Shown here piece by piece: positions 38,614 to 48,109 of a stretch of 64,000 nt of DNA (its first letter is position 1; every line of letters begins with the position of its first letter). The notes beneath the pieces were generated by a model. It had not been told where the DNA came from and ran no database searches. It saw nothing but the letters and a program-made list of their open reading frames with translations. The DNA is from Oscillatoria sp. FACHB-1406 (lineage in GTDB: Bacteria; Cyanobacteriota; Cyanobacteriia; Cyanobacteriales; Spirulinaceae). Both the position numbers and the translations under genes were made by a program. The stretch lies in NCBI RefSeq assembly GCF_014698145.1, contig NZ_JACJSM010000007.1, forward strand, positions 185,500 to 249,499, given 5' to 3'.

Positions 38614-41148
38614 ATGGATTCCGCCATGCACGATTCAGAGGCAGAAAATCTCTCCCGTTCCCTTCTTTCAAAATTTATTGCCACAGAACCCTTGGATAAA
38701 GTGGGCGAAGCGGGAGAACGGGCAGTCTGGGAGGCGGTACAAGGGGCGTTTTGCGATCGCGAATGCCTTGCCTATTGGCGCTACCCGATCTTTTCGCAAC
38801 GGGGGAAATACCGCAAGGAACCGGATATCCTGATTGTCGATCGCGAGTGGGGCGCAATTATTATTGAGGTGAAATCCCTTGCGATCGCGCAAATTGCGTC
38901 AATTTCCGGGCATTTATGGGAATATCACGATTACTACGCGGCAACGGGCAATCCTTACCAACAAGCCGAAAATCAACTGTTTGCGCTCCTCGAGTATAGC
39001 GATCGCGAGCCAACATTGCAGCGCCAAGTCAGCGGGCGCGCCCTCGTCGCCCTACCGAAAATTAACCGCCAAGAGTGGCAAGAACGGGGATTCGATCGCC
39101 TCCCAACTAGCCCACCCCTACTCTTTCAGGAAGATTTATGCGAGGGAATGCGCGATCGCCTCATTAAAACGCCGCCCCTCGTCACCGCCCCGCCCTTAAC
39201 CGAGGAACAGTGGCAACTGCTGTTAGCGGTGGTTGCAGGAACACCGCTGTATCGTCCGCCGTCGCGTCGGGTTCTCGCGCGCGATCGCAGTCGGGGTAAA
39301 ATCTTACAGCAGGCTAACGAGCAACTTTTACAACTCGACCTCGAGCAAGAACGCATCGCCAAGCAAATCCCCCCCGGACCGCAGCGCATTCGTGGGCTAG
39401 CCGGTTCGGGAAAAACCGTCCTCCTTTGCCAAAAAGCTGCCCATATCCACCTCAAACACCCCCATTGGCAGGTTGGCTTCGTTTTCTTCTCCCGCAGTCT
39501 CTATCCGCTCGTTATTGCACAGATCGATAAATGGTTGCGTTACTTCAGCCAAAATGAAGTCGGTTACGATGCCGATAACCGCAACCTGCGCGTTCTCCAT
39601 GCTTGGGGGGCGAAGGGACAACCGGGACTCTATAGTTTTCTGTGTCGTCAAGCGGGCGTGAAACCTCTGACGGTGAAGAATCTCCGCACCAAACAACCGA
39701 ACGAAGCACTCGCCGAAGCTTGCTGCTATCTCCTCAATACGGCGGCAATTCCGCAATGCTTCGATGCGCTTTTGCTCGATGAAGGACAGGATTTAATCGT
39801 CGATCGCTGTAAGTTTGAAGGGAAACAGCCTTTTTATTGGCTGGCTTATCAATCCTTGCGTCCCGTCGATCCCGCGCTTCCTCACCAGCGGCGTTTGATC
39901 TGGACTTGCGATGAGATGCAAAGTTTGGAAAGCCTCACCGTGCCTTGCGTTAGCGAGCTTTTTGGCGAGGAGTTGGCGCATCTGGTGGCGGGGAGTTACA
40001 GCAATGGCATCCCGAAAAGTGAGGTTCTCTCGCGCTGTTATCGCACGCCTCACCGCATTTTAACAGCCGCCCACGCGATCGCGATGGGATGGTTGCGTCC
40101 GGGGGGAATGCTGACGGGAATGCAATGTCCGGAAGATTGGCGCGCGATCGGTTACGAGGTACGCGCCCCCGCCACTCTCCATCGTCCTCCTCAAAATTCC
40201 CCCAACCCCATTTCCCACCTTTGGCAGGGAGATTGCCTCGAATTTAAAACCTTTCCCAATCGGCAACAAGAACTTAGCTATTTAGCTCGCCATTCCCTCG
40301 ATCTTCTCCGTCATGAAGGGTTACGACCCAGCCAAGAAATATTAGTCATTGTGTTAGGGAACTTTTTAGAAGCACGACAACTCGAAATTGATGTTGCTAA
40401 CTTTTTAATTCAACAAGGAATCGACGTTTATTTGCCAGGAACTAATAATTATAACACGATCTCCTGCAATAAAGAACAATATAATCCTAATTCTTTTTGG
40501 TTTCCCGGCGCAATTACAATCTCGCGCATTCACCGCGCCAAAGGGCATGAAGCCGACCTCGTTTATATCGTTGGACTAGATAAAATTGCCGTAGATGAAA
40601 GCAACTTAAAACTGCGAAATCAACTATTAATTGCTTTGACGCGGGCGAGAGGATGGGCGGTTTTGAGTGGGATTGGGAATTACTCTTTTTATGATGAGAT
40701 GCGGAACATTATGCAGCGCGACGAGACCTTTTCTATCGCTCATCGCTATGCGCCCCAAAGAAAACTCGCCGCCTCCAGCGCGGGCGAATTATTGCAATCC
40801 TATCAATCTGGAAATCGTAACTTTCGCAACTGGAATCTGGAAAAAGCAGAACTCGAAAATGCGAACTTGAAACAAATCGATCTACTTGGAGCGAATTTAA
40901 GAAGTGCAAACTTACAGGGCGCAAATCTCGATAAGGCTAAATTGATTGCTGCCGATTTGAAAGGCGCAAGGTTAAAGGGAGCGAGTTTGAATAAAGTCCA
41001 GTTAATAGGAGCAAATTTGCAAGACTCCGATCTAACTGCCGCCGATTTAAGGGGCGCAAATCTAAGCGATGCTCGGTTAGAAGGAGCAATTTTATCGGGA
41101 GCAAATTTAAACGCTGTGGAATTGACCGGAACGATTCTTTTAAAATGA
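38614..41148 (+). CDS. NERD nuclease-like - SF1 helicase - pentapeptide repeat fusion
   Basis: 844 residues. NERD domain about 30-140 with nuclease-like acidic/Lys residues in EPDILIVDREWGAIIIEVKS. UvrD-like SF1 helicase: Walker A GLAGSGKTV (about 262), Walker B LLLDEGQD (about 386), motif V-like RIHRAKGHEADLVYIVG (about 639) and motif VI ALTRARG (about 672). The last 100 residues (about 743-842) are pentapeptide repeats (A-N-L-x-x pattern: GANLRSANLQGANLDKAKL). NERD-helicases are probably DNA repair or anti-phage enzymes; the C-terminal beta-helix could mimic DNA or mediate contacts. I know no example of this fusion. Flanks are non-coding repeats. Confidence 0.88.
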   Translation: MDSAMHDSEAENLSRSLLSKFIATEPLDKVGEAGERAVWEAVQGAFCDRECLAYWRYPIFSQRGKYRKEPDILIVDREWGAIIIEVKSLAIAQIASISGHLWEYHDYYAATGNPYQQAENQLFALLEYSDREPTLQRQVSGRALVALPKINRQEWQERGFDRLPTSPPLLFQEDLCEGMRDRLIKTPPLVTAPPLTEEQWQLLLAVVAGTPLYRPPSRRVLARDRSRGKILQQANEQLLQLDLEQERIAKQIPPGPQRIRGLAGSGKTVLLCQKAAHIHLKHPHWQVGFVFFSRSLYPLVIAQIDKWLRYFSQNEVGYDADNRNLRVLHAWGAKGQPGLYSFLCRQAGVKPLTVKNLRTKQPNEALAEACCYLLNTAAIPQCFDALLLDEGQDLIVDRCKFEGKQPFYWLAYQSLRPVDPALPHQRRLIWTCDEMQSLESLTVPCVSELFGEELAHLVAGSYSNGIPKSEVLSRCYRTPHRILTAAHAIAMGWLRPGGMLTGMQCPEDWRAIGYEVRAPATLHRPPQNSPNPISHLWQGDCLEFKTFPNRQQELSYLARHSLDLLRHEGLRPSQEILVIVLGNFLEARQLEIDVANFLIQQGIDVYLPGTNNYNTISCNKEQYNPNSFWFPGAITISRIHRAKGHEADLVYIVGLDKIAVDESNLKLRNQLLIALTRARGWAVLSGIGNYSFYDEMRNIMQRDETFSIAHRYAPQRKLAASSAGELLQSYQSGNRNFRNWNLEKAELENANLKQIDLLGANLRSANLQGANLDKAKLIAADLKGARLKGASLNKVQLIGANLQDSDLTAADLRGANLSDARLEGAILSGANLNAVELTGTILLK

Positions 41149-41234
41149 TTAAACAATTGCTTATAGCGTTTTTGTTTGCGTGAGGTACAGTTCCAAAAAT
41201 TAAATCGGTAGGGGCGCGGATTTCGAGGTTTTAG

Positions 41235-41253
41235 GGGCGAATGGTATTCGCCC
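41235..41253. repeat. Dispersed hairpin GGGCGAATGGTATTCGCCC
   Basis: Perfect short palindrome. Related copies occur at 43621-43639 (loop GC) and 52279-52297 (identical). All lie in intergenic spacers shortly after gene ends. Confidence 0.85.
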
Positions 41254-41289
41254 GCTGGGTGTACCTCATCCATGTGAAAGCTGCTATAG

Positions 41290-41389
41290 TACCAGTTTTT
41301 ATTGATTTTGCAATGTTGCGTAGAATTAGGGAAGAGTAATGCTCTGCCCTACAGATAAAATTCATTGCATCAGACTTTGGGAATTTGTA
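41290..41389. mobile_element. MITE-like repeat copy 1, about 100 bp
   Basis: Starts TACCAGTTTTTATTGATTTTGC and ends GGGAATTTGTA, matching the ends and layout of the copies at 52393-52490 and 56896-56993. Its centre is diverged (GTAATGCTCTGCCC). Confidence 0.6.
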
Positions 41390-41663
41390 TAATGCTAACT
41401 TTTATCGAGCTTGTACGATTTTACAAGAGGGTATAAAGTGCGATTGCTCTAAAGCGAAGAAATATTGCATTGCGAGCGTAAATTAGTGCAAAAATACTGT
41501 AAATATGGCATAATTAAACTAATATAGAAAGTAACGCACAATCTTGGGGCGTTACCGTGAGCCTAAAAATTAGTCTCTTTTTTCCAAAATCTAACCCGCG
41601 CTTAACGCACCCTACAAAAAAGCTTAGAAACTCATTATCCATTATCCATTATCCATTAAATCC

Positions 41664-42542
41664 ATGAGTTCTAACCCCGCGCAAATCGCGCTGCCTACAC
41701 CCTTCCCAAATCATCTGCAATTGCCCGAAGAAAACGGTGAATTCGTGAAGAACTTTCAAGAACATCCCCAAAGCATCTTACTAACAGATTCTCTCAGCGC
41801 AGTATTAGAAAACCTGCATCCCGACGGACGTTACGCGATCGGTCAGGACTGCGGGATATATTGGCGACAAACCGATCCGCCCGATCGCGGTGCAGAAGCG
41901 CCCGATTGGTTTTACGTTCCCGGGGTTCCTCCCAAACTCAACGGTCAAATTCGCCGTTCCTACGTCATTTGGCAGGAATATATCGCCCCGATGATTGCCT
42001 TAGAATTTGCCTCTGGGGATGGGTCGCCCGAACGAGACAGAACGCCGTTATTTTCAGCAGAAAACGAGAATACCAGACCGGGAAAATTCTGGGTCTACGA
42101 ACAAATTTTGCGGATTCCTTACTACGGAATTTATCAAATTCGGAACGAACAGTTGGAACTGTATCGCTTGATTAACGGGATTTATCGCCTGCAAGAAACT
42201 AACGATCGCGGCCATTATCCCATTGAACCGATGGGAGTAGAACTGGGCTTATGGGAAGGCAGCTACCAAAACCAGACGCAGCGGTGGTTGCGTTGGTGGG
42301 ATGGGGAGGGCAATTTGTTGCTGACGGGTAGCGAACGCGCCGAAATCGAACGACAGCGCGCCGAACGAGAGCAACAGCGAGCCGATCGCGCCGAACGGGA
42401 AAGAGACAGCATCGCGCGATCGCAACGCGAAGCCATCCCCCAACTGTTGAGGATGGGATTAACCCCGCAGCAGGTATCCGAAGCATTGCAGTTGCCGCTC
42501 GAAGAAGTGCAGGGCTTCAATAAAAGAGAGGAAAGAAGTTAG
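41664..42542 (+). CDS. Uma2 family (DUF820) endonuclease-like protein
   Basis: 292 residues. Restriction-endonuclease-like core with APDWFYVPGVPP, IALEFASGDGSPERD and FWVYEQILRIPYYGIYQI, the hallmarks of Uma2. A coiled, Arg/Glu-rich tail (ERQRAEREQQRADRAERERD) and a short helix with LLRMGLTPQQVSEALQLP follow, also common in cyanobacterial members. The natural substrate is unknown; the family is hugely expanded in cyanobacteria and often near mobile DNA. It lies 41 bases upstream of tatC. Confidence 0.9.
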   Translation: MSSNPAQIALPTPFPNHLQLPEENGEFVKNFQEHPQSILLTDSLSAVLENLHPDGRYAIGQDCGIYWRQTDPPDRGAEAPDWFYVPGVPPKLNGQIRRSYVIWQEYIAPMIALEFASGDGSPERDRTPLFSAENENTRPGKFWVYEQILRIPYYGIYQIRNEQLELYRLINGIYRLQETNDRGHYPIEPMGVELGLWEGSYQNQTQRWLRWWDGEGNLLLTGSERAEIERQRAEREQQRADRAERERDSIARSQREAIPQLLRMGLTPQQVSEALQLPLEEVQGFNKREERS

Positions 42543-42583
42543 AGTAATAAGGAAACCAAACCGACTCTTTTGCGGCGATCGCG

Positions 42584-43351
42584 ATGGCAACCACCCAAGA
42601 CGCACCCAACTCACCCTCTACCCAACCCGAAGACTATCTCGACGAAATCCCCAACGAAGTCGAGATGTCGTTTTTCGATCACCTCGAAGAATTGCGCCAG
42701 CGGATATTTTACTCGCTTCTAGCGGTTATTGTCGGCGCGATCGGCTGTTTTGCCTTCGTGCGTCCCCTCGTCCAATGGCTCGAAATTCCCGCGCAAGGCG
42801 TAAAATTCCTGCAACTCGCCCCGGGCGAATTCTTCTTCGTCTCCCTCAAAGTCGCCGGTTATAGTGGCATTCTCGTTGCCAGTCCCGTCATCCTCTACCA
42901 AATCATTCAATTCGTTCTCCCCGGACTCACCCGTCGCGAACGTCGCTTCATCGGTCCGGTTGTACTCGGTTCCAGCGTCCTCTTTTTCGCCGGACTTGCC
43001 TTTTCCTATATTGCCCTAGTTCCCGCCGCCCTCAACTTTTTCATTACCTACGGCGCGGATGTCGTCGAACAAGCTTGGTCTATCGAACGTTACTTTGAAT
43101 TCGTTCTCTTGCTCATGTTTTGTACCGGAATTGCCTTCCAAATTCCCGCCATTCAATTCATCTTGGGCGCATTAGGAATTATTAGTTCCGCCCAAATGTT
43201 TTCCGGTTGGCGCTACGTCGTATTGGGTTCGGTTATCTTAGGGGCAGTCCTCACCCCATCCACCGATCCCGTCACGCAATCGCTGCTCGCTGGAGCGGTA
43301 TTATTCCTTTATTTTGGCGGCATTGGAGCCGTAAAATTAATCGGGCGGTAA
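42584..43351 (+). CDS. tatC: Sec-independent protein translocase subunit TatC
   Basis: 255 residues. The conserved cytoplasmic motif [19 protein letters not shown] (about 27-45) precedes six membrane helices (about 45-250) with FKVA-like [21 protein letters not shown] and PGLTRRERR. TatC binds the twin-arginine signal peptide of folded precursors in the thylakoid or plasma membrane. The N-terminus has a 25-residue acidic extension typical of cyanobacterial TatC. TatA is not in the window. Confidence 0.96.
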   Translation: MATTQDAPNSPSTQPEDYLDEIPNEVEMSFFDHLEELRQRIFYSLLAVIVGAIGCFAFVRPLVQWLEIPAQGVKFLQLAPGEFFFVSLKVAGYSGILVASPVILYQIIQFVLPGLTRRERRFIGPVVLGSSVLFFAGLAFSYIALVPAALNFFITYGADVVEQAWSIERYFEFVLLLMFCTGIAFQIPAIQFILGALGIISSAQMFSGWRYVVLGSVILGAVLTPSTDPVTQSLLAGAVLFLYFGGIGAVKLIGR

Positions 43352-43380
43352 GTATAGGTTGGGCGTAGTGTCGTGACACA

Positions 43381-43597
43381 GCTAAAACTGTGCGATAGGT
43401 TTCTCGTTCTATTGCTTACTCGATCGGGGTTTCGAGAGTTTTTCTAACGCCTCATTTAAGGTGTGTCACGGCAGTAGTGCCGTGACACCGCTAAAACTGT
43501 GCGATAGGTTTCTCGTTCTATTGCTTACTCGATCGGGTTTCAAGAGTTTTTCTAAAGCCTCATTTAAGGTGTGTCACGGCACTACGGAAAAGCCGGA
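43381..43597. repeat. Two tandem 109-bp copies in the tatC downstream spacer
   Basis: The unit starting GCTAAAACTGTGCGATAGG at 43381 recurs at 43490. Both contain TTTAAGGTGTGTCACGGCA; between them the sequence forms a perfect inverted repeat (GTGTCACGGCA / TGCCGTGACAC, 43464-43488) that could act as a terminator-like hairpin. The spacer 43352-43668 holds no gene. Confidence 0.8.
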
Positions 43598-43620
43598 ATT
43601 TAAGACTTGCTTGATAAGAA

Positions 43621-43639
43621 GGGCGAATGCCATTCGCCC
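43621..43639. repeat. Dispersed hairpin GGGCGAATGCCATTCGCCC
   Basis: Palindrome of the same family as those at 41235 and 52279, located just past the 3' end of the FAD oxidoreductase gene. Confidence 0.8.
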
Positions 43640-43668
43640 CTACCTGCACAATCTGAAATCCATTGCGC

Positions 43669-45174
43669 TTAGGGCAACCAAAAATCCGGCAACCAACCCC
43701 CAACCATCTGCCGCACCGATTGGTTCAGCCACCGCCCAGCTTGAATATGCGGTTCGTCTGCCTCTACTGGGATAATCTCGGCTTTCTGCCCCAATCCAAA
43801 GCGGTTAACGACTAAATTCGCTGCCTCCAAACCCGTCACGTAAGCTTTTTCTTGCGACCAAGAACCGTGGCGAGTAACAACCCAATCCCCGCTCATTAAA
43901 ACATTCGGAATACTCGTCTGTGCGGGCAAGAGATACTGATAGCTTCCGGGGGCAAAATGGGTTACGCCCTGCCGCACGCGAACGACACTACTATCGATGA
44001 TTTTCGCACTGCTAAATTCGGGAATACAAGTTGCAATATCCCGGCAAACTTTGGCGACAATTTCTGCATCGCTCATTCCCAATAACTGATTGGCATGGTA
44101 GAAATCTGCTTCAATAACGCTGCCCGGTTCGTCGCGATAGTCGTCGTGCAAAGTATTGAGATCGAAAAACGTCCAGCCTGTGGTTGCATCGAAGCCAAAA
44201 CAAGCATTGGATGGTAAAGGAATATTCACTTTGCGATCGCACCACAAGCGCACGGCTAAAACATCAATTCCCCCTAAATTGCTCAGGTTGCGGAATTCTG
44301 CGTAGCGATTCAAAGTTTCACTTCCAGCAACAATTTTCTTTATCCCGCTAACGCTGGTTGCAAAGATAACCGCATCCGCCTCAAACACTTCTTCGTCGCA
44401 AACGACGGCGTTGGCATTGCCTGTTTCATCCAGGAGGATGTCGTTAACGCGCCGATTCGTTAAAACCTTTCCGCCCGCATTTTCAATCTGCTGTACCCAG
44501 GGTTTAAAGATGCGTTCTCCCACCGTTCCCCGACACCAGACGACATCGAAATCGGGTTGGTGAGCCAAAATGAAGTAATAAAGCATTCCCAGGGCTGCGG
44601 CGGCGCTGCACTGTTCGCCCGGGGCAAAGAGTCCCACCAGCAGCATCGGTTCAAAGGATTCGGCATAAAGTCGTGCCGATACGCCAAATTGTTTGAAGAG
44701 TTCGCGGGCGGTAACTTTATCGTAACGCTGCCATGCTTCGTGGGAGTTGTCGAAGTCGAGAAGGGCGTAGAGGAGGGGCAGGGCGGAAAGTCTGTCGATG
44801 AGGGGCAGGCGTTTGAATTGGGTGTAGAGGAAGGTTCCGAGGGGGGTGGGGAGTCGCGGTTCGTTTTGGAAGATGGGCGATTCAACTTCGAGTCCGTGGG
44901 GGGAGTATTGGGAGGAACGAGTAAAGGGGGTGAAGGGTTGCAGTTGCAGTCGTTCGACGAGGTGGAAGATGTTGCGGTAGGGATACCAAAAGCCGTGAAT
45001 TCCGGCTTCGACGGAACGCCCGCTGGGGGTTTTCCAACCGGCGACTAATCCGCCGGGATAGGGGGCGGCTTCGAGGAGGGTGACGTTGTAGCCTTGTTGG
45101 GCGAGGTGGTGGGTTGCACCGAGTCCCGCCCAACCCGCACCGACGACGATGATTTTGGGGGATTGGGTTTGCAT
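43669..45174 (-). CDS. FAD-dependent oxidoreductase, carotenoid desaturase-like
   Basis: About 501 residues from ATG 45174 (MQTQSPKIIVVGAG), chosen because the FAD motif follows at once; an upstream Met adds four residues. Dinucleotide-binding motif VVGAGWAGLGATHHLAQQG, then LLEAAPYPGGLVAGW and EAGIHGFWYPYRNIF as in phytoene/zeta-carotene desaturase relatives. The C-terminal FAD-binding motif is LMSGDWVVTRHGSWSQEKAYVTGLEAA. It belongs to the amine-oxidase/desaturase superfamily; the substrate (carotenoid or other isoprenoid) cannot be assigned. No pathway neighbours. Confidence 0.85.
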   Translation of the reverse strand: MQTQSPKIIVVGAGWAGLGATHHLAQQGYNVTLLEAAPYPGGLVAGWKTPSGRSVEAGIHGFWYPYRNIFHLVERLQLQPFTPFTRSSQYSPHGLEVESPIFQNEPRLPTPLGTFLYTQFKRLPLIDRLSALPLLYALLDFDNSHEAWQRYDKVTARELFKQFGVSARLYAESFEPMLLVGLFAPGEQCSAAAALGMLYYFILAHQPDFDVVWCRGTVGERIFKPWVQQIENAGGKVLTNRRVNDILLDETGNANAVVCDEEVFEADAVIFATSVSGIKKIVAGSETLNRYAEFRNLSNLGGIDVLAVRLWCDRKVNIPLPSNACFGFDATTGWTFFDLNTLHDDYRDEPGSVIEADFYHANQLLGMSDAEIVAKVCRDIATCIPEFSSAKIIDSSVVRVRQGVTHFAPGSYQYLLPAQTSIPNVLMSGDWVVTRHGSWSQEKAYVTGLEAANLVVNRFGLGQKAEIIPVEADEPHIQAGRWLNQSVRQMVGGWLPDFWLP

Positions 45175-45186
45175 GGGGAGTAGCAA

Positions 45187-45499
45187 TTAAGAATTAAAAA
45201 TTAAAAATTGGGAGGAGGGCAAGGACTGGGCTGTTGAATCTGTAGTCTGCATGGTTTGGAATTGATGTAAGGATAGAGGTAAGTCGAAAATTTTGGGTTT
45301 TCAATCCTGTCTTTAAGATTAACGTTAAAGGGTGGGACAGTCGGGGCGACTGTCTGCGGTTTTGGGGTAAGATTTGCGGCTTTTTGGCGGTTGTAGCGGC
45401 GTGAGGGTGTGGGACTTGACAAAGTTGCACAGATGGAAGAGCGAGGATCGAAGGAACCTTCACGATTGAGGCACGATCTTGCTTGTGGAGAATAAGGCG
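45187..45499. other. Divergent promoter region with a GACAGTC hairpin
   Basis: About 310 bases between two divergent genes, no gene seen. Contains AT-rich AATTAAAAATT repeats near 45190 and a perfect stem GACAGTC/GACTGTC with a five-base loop at 45336-45354, not followed by a T run. Confidence 0.45.
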
Positions 45500-46276
45500 A
45501 TGACAACTTATTACAGCTACGGTATTGGCAGTGCTGGTTTTGGTCTAATCGTTTTGATTGCTTATGTTCTTTTGCAATGGCTGCATATTCCATCGGGAAA
45601 TTTTTTAGATTGGGTGATTGGCGTTCTCAGTTTTTGGTGGTTGCTGGCGGTTGTGACGCTGCCGTGGAATGTCTGTTTTGAGGCGCAGGAAGCGATCGCG
45701 GAAGCGGAGTTGTCGGAGTCGAAGGGGATTGCAGTCGATCGCGCCCAGGTTAGATACGCGCGCAAGGTGTCCCGCTGGGCGTTAGTTGTCGCCATCGCAC
45801 TACATATTCTTTCTGCGATCGCGCTCTATACCCTCGCCGCGACGGGGGTTAGTGCCGTTGGCTACGTCAGTTCTGGTGCGGCGCTACTGTTCACGGCTTT
45901 GCGTCCGGCAGCGCGCTTTTACCAATATTTAGCCGCGCGCATCTGGGCGATTCGCCACGAAATTAAGTATCCTCGCGAAGATGTTTTCGAGTTGCGCGAT
46001 CGCGTTATCGGCCTCGAACACAGTGTCAAACATCTTAACGAAATTCTCGATCCCCAAGAACCTCATTCTTGGGTTGCAACGATGCAGCGAGAGAGCGAAG
46101 AAACTCGGCGCAATCTTGCTAATTTACGCGCGCTACTCGAACAGTCGCAAGCGCAGAACGAAGTCGCCCACCAACAGTTAGCAAAAGAGGCAACAAACGC
46201 GATCGCACAACTGAGCGAAGATAGTCAAGTTCTCGGCCACGTTCGCGAAATTATTCAGTTCTTCAAAACAGCTTAA
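45500..46276 (+). CDS. Integral membrane protein with C-terminal coiled coil, unknown
   Basis: Start chosen at ATG 45500 (MTTYYSYGIG), with GTGGAG upstream; the frame also allows a TTG seven codons earlier. About 258 residues: membrane helices near 9-30, 40-62, 95-117 and 120-140, then a cytoplasmic amphipathic/coiled region (about 155-258; LRDRVIGLEHSVKHLNEIL, LANLRALLEQSQAQNEVAHQQ). No family is recognised. Coiled coil plus membrane anchor suggests a scaffold, but nothing in the context supports a role. Confidence 0.82.
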   Translation: MTTYYSYGIGSAGFGLIVLIAYVLLQWLHIPSGNFLDWVIGVLSFWWLLAVVTLPWNVCFEAQEAIAEAELSESKGIAVDRAQVRYARKVSRWALVVAIALHILSAIALYTLAATGVSAVGYVSSGAALLFTALRPAARFYQYLAARIWAIRHEIKYPREDVFELRDRVIGLEHSVKHLNEILDPQEPHSWVATMQRESEETRRNLANLRALLEQSQAQNEVAHQQLAKEATNAIAQLSEDSQVLGHVREIIQFFKTA

Positions 46277-46293
46277 ATTAAGCTTAGAACCCC

Positions 46294-46352
46294 TTGATAA
46301 TTCGTAATTCGTAATTCGTAATTCGTAATTCGTAATTCGTAATTCGTAATTT
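46294..46352. repeat. Heptamer array (TAATTCG)n
   Basis: About eight consecutive perfect copies of the 7-bp unit TAATTCG, the longest such run in the window. Confidence 0.95.
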
Positions 46353-46565
46353 CAGGTCACAAGCCTCTAATTTTAATGAGGAAAAAGTCGATCGATGCCC
46401 AGCAACGATATTCAAGCTCCCGACTTCAGTCCTAGAATAATATAAAATCCGGTTGAATGACCATAGTATGTTTCTCGCCTCAGTCAGCAGGAAAGCAAAT
46501 TTATAGTGTGGCTGTTTATCCGGATTTCATATAATTACGAACTACGAATTATCAATTACGAATTA

Positions 46566-46591
46566 TAGAGACGTTATATACAACGTCTCTA
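46566..46591. repeat. Hairpin TAGAGACGTT / AACGTCTCTA
   Basis: Ten-base perfect stem with a short AT loop. This GAGACGTT-type palindrome is a frequent dispersed element of cyanobacterial spacers; it could also end the purB transcript, although no T run follows on the minus strand. Confidence 0.7.
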
Positions 46592-46648
46592 CAGGCAATT
46601 TGTTCTTTCTTAAGTCAGTGTCATTCATTATTCATTATTCACTATTCA

Positions 46649-47944
46649 CTAAATGCCGAGCCGTTGGTAAATCTCATCAATGTGCAAGAGATGGTGTTTT
46701 GGATCGAAACAGGCTTCTATTTCTCGCTCCGATAAATGCTTTGTAACCGTTGCATCTTGACTTACCAAAGCGCGAAAATTACCGTCGTCGCGATTCCAAG
46801 CTTCGTGCGCGCAAGTTTGGACGATTTTATAAGCTTCCTCGCGCTTCAATCCTTTTTCAACTAAGGCTAACAGGACGCGCTGGCTGAAAATAACCCCCCC
46901 GTAAACGTTCATGTTACGTTTCATGTTCTCTGGGTAAACCAGAAGGTTTTTTACCAGTTGCGAAGTCTCGTGCAGCATAAAATGAGTCAAAATGCAAACA
47001 TCGGGCAAAACGACTCGTTCGACGGAACTGTGGGAGATATCGCGTTCGTGCCAGAGGGCAACATTTTCGAGGGCAGCGACAGCACTCGCGCGCACGACTC
47101 TCGCCATTCCCGTCAAGCGTTCGGATCGGATCGGGTTGCGTTTGTGGGGCATGGCGGAGGAACCTTTCTGCCCTTTGGAGAAGTATTCTTCGACTTCAAG
47201 AACGTCGGTGCGCTGGAGGTTGCGAATTTCGACAGCAAAGCGCTCGATGGTTGCAGTGAGGAGGGCGAGATGTTGGACGAAGTTGGCGTGGCGATCTCGG
47301 GAAATAACTTGGGTGGAGGCGGTATCGGGCTCGAGTCCGAGTTTTTGGCAGGAGATCGCTTCGACGCGGGGATCGACGTTTGCATAGGTTCCCACCGCGC
47401 CAGAAATTTTGCCCACGCCAATTTCTCGCCGTAAATGGACGAGGCGATCGCGATTTCGCAGGACTTCTGCCAGCCATCCGGCGAGTTTAAAGCCAAAGGT
47501 TATCGGTTCGGCGTGGATGCCGTGCGATCGCCCGACCATAATGGTGTAGCGGTGTTCTTGGGCTTGATAGCGCAGGACTTGCACCAATTCTTCCACGCTT
47601 TCTAAGATAAGGTTTAAGCTGGCAACCATCTGTAAGGCTAAGCCCGTATCGAGAACGTCGGAACTGGTTAAGCCGAGGTGAATGTAGCGTCCTGCGTCGC
47701 CGACGTATTCGTTGACGTTGGTGAGAAAGGCGATAACATCGTGGCGCACTTCTTCTTCGATTTCTAAGACTCGGGCGCGATCGAACTTTGCTTTGGCTTT
47801 AATTTCGTCAACCGCTGCTTGAGGAATATAGCCGAGTTCGGCTTGTGCTTCACAAGCTGCTATTTCAACTTGCAGCCAGGTTTGAAATTTGTAATCGTCA
47901 GTCCACAGTTGGCCCATTTCGGGCAAGGTATAGCGTTCGATCAT
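46649..47944 (-). CDS. purB: Adenylosuccinate lyase
   Basis: 431 residues from ATG 47944 (MIERYTLPEMGQLWTD), the usual start of the family; a longer frame adds 15 doubtful residues. Fumarase/aspartase superfamily signature GSSAMPHKRNPIRSERLTG with the flexible catalytic loop, plus GRSHGIHAEP and TSSDVLDT. It acts twice in purine synthesis: SAICAR to AICAR, and adenylosuccinate to AMP, releasing fumarate. Cytoplasmic homotetramer. Monocistronic here. Confidence 0.96.
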   Translation of the reverse strand: MIERYTLPEMGQLWTDDYKFQTWLQVEIAACEAQAELGYIPQAAVDEIKAKAKFDRARVLEIEEEVRHDVIAFLTNVNEYVGDAGRYIHLGLTSSDVLDTGLALQMVASLNLILESVEELVQVLRYQAQEHRYTIMVGRSHGIHAEPITFGFKLAGWLAEVLRNRDRLVHLRREIGVGKISGAVGTYANVDPRVEAISCQKLGLEPDTASTQVISRDRHANFVQHLALLTATIERFAVEIRNLQRTDVLEVEEYFSKGQKGSSAMPHKRNPIRSERLTGMARVVRASAVAALENVALWHERDISHSSVERVVLPDVCILTHFMLHETSQLVKNLLVYPENMKRNMNVYGGVIFSQRVLLALVEKGLKREEAYKIVQTCAHEAWNRDDGNFRALVSQDATVTKHLSEREIEACFDPKHHLLHIDEIYQRLGI

Positions 47945-48109
47945 TGCTTGATTGTCAAAAGGTAGGTCGCCCGGGCCGTTTAAAGTCAACCCGCAGAAAA
48001 TAACGGTATTTTAACCGTCCTATTGTAGCGCGTTGCAGTCTTTATCTCAGTGTGAAATTTTACCGTCAGGGAATGAGTTATGAATTACGAATTACGAATT
48101 ACAAATTCC

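Larger units (their letters stand above)
41149..41663. other. Repeat-rich intergenic region
   Basis: 515 bases with no gene. Holds a hairpin of the GGGCGAAT..ATTCGCCC family (41235-41253), a MITE-like copy (41290-41389), AT-rich sequence, and tandem CATTATC units right before the Uma2 start. Confidence 0.6.
46277..46648. other. Repeat-filled spacer downstream of purB
   Basis: 372 bases without a gene. A heptamer array (46294-46352), an AT-rich stretch with an imperfect inverted pair ATCCGG..CCGGAT, a hairpin at 46566-46591, and TTCATTA tandem units next to the purB stop. Confidence 0.55.

Noticed and set aside
43669..45174. Specific naming as phytoene or zeta-carotene desaturase
   Set aside because: Only the general FAD/desaturase motifs are visible; the substrate-defining context is missing.
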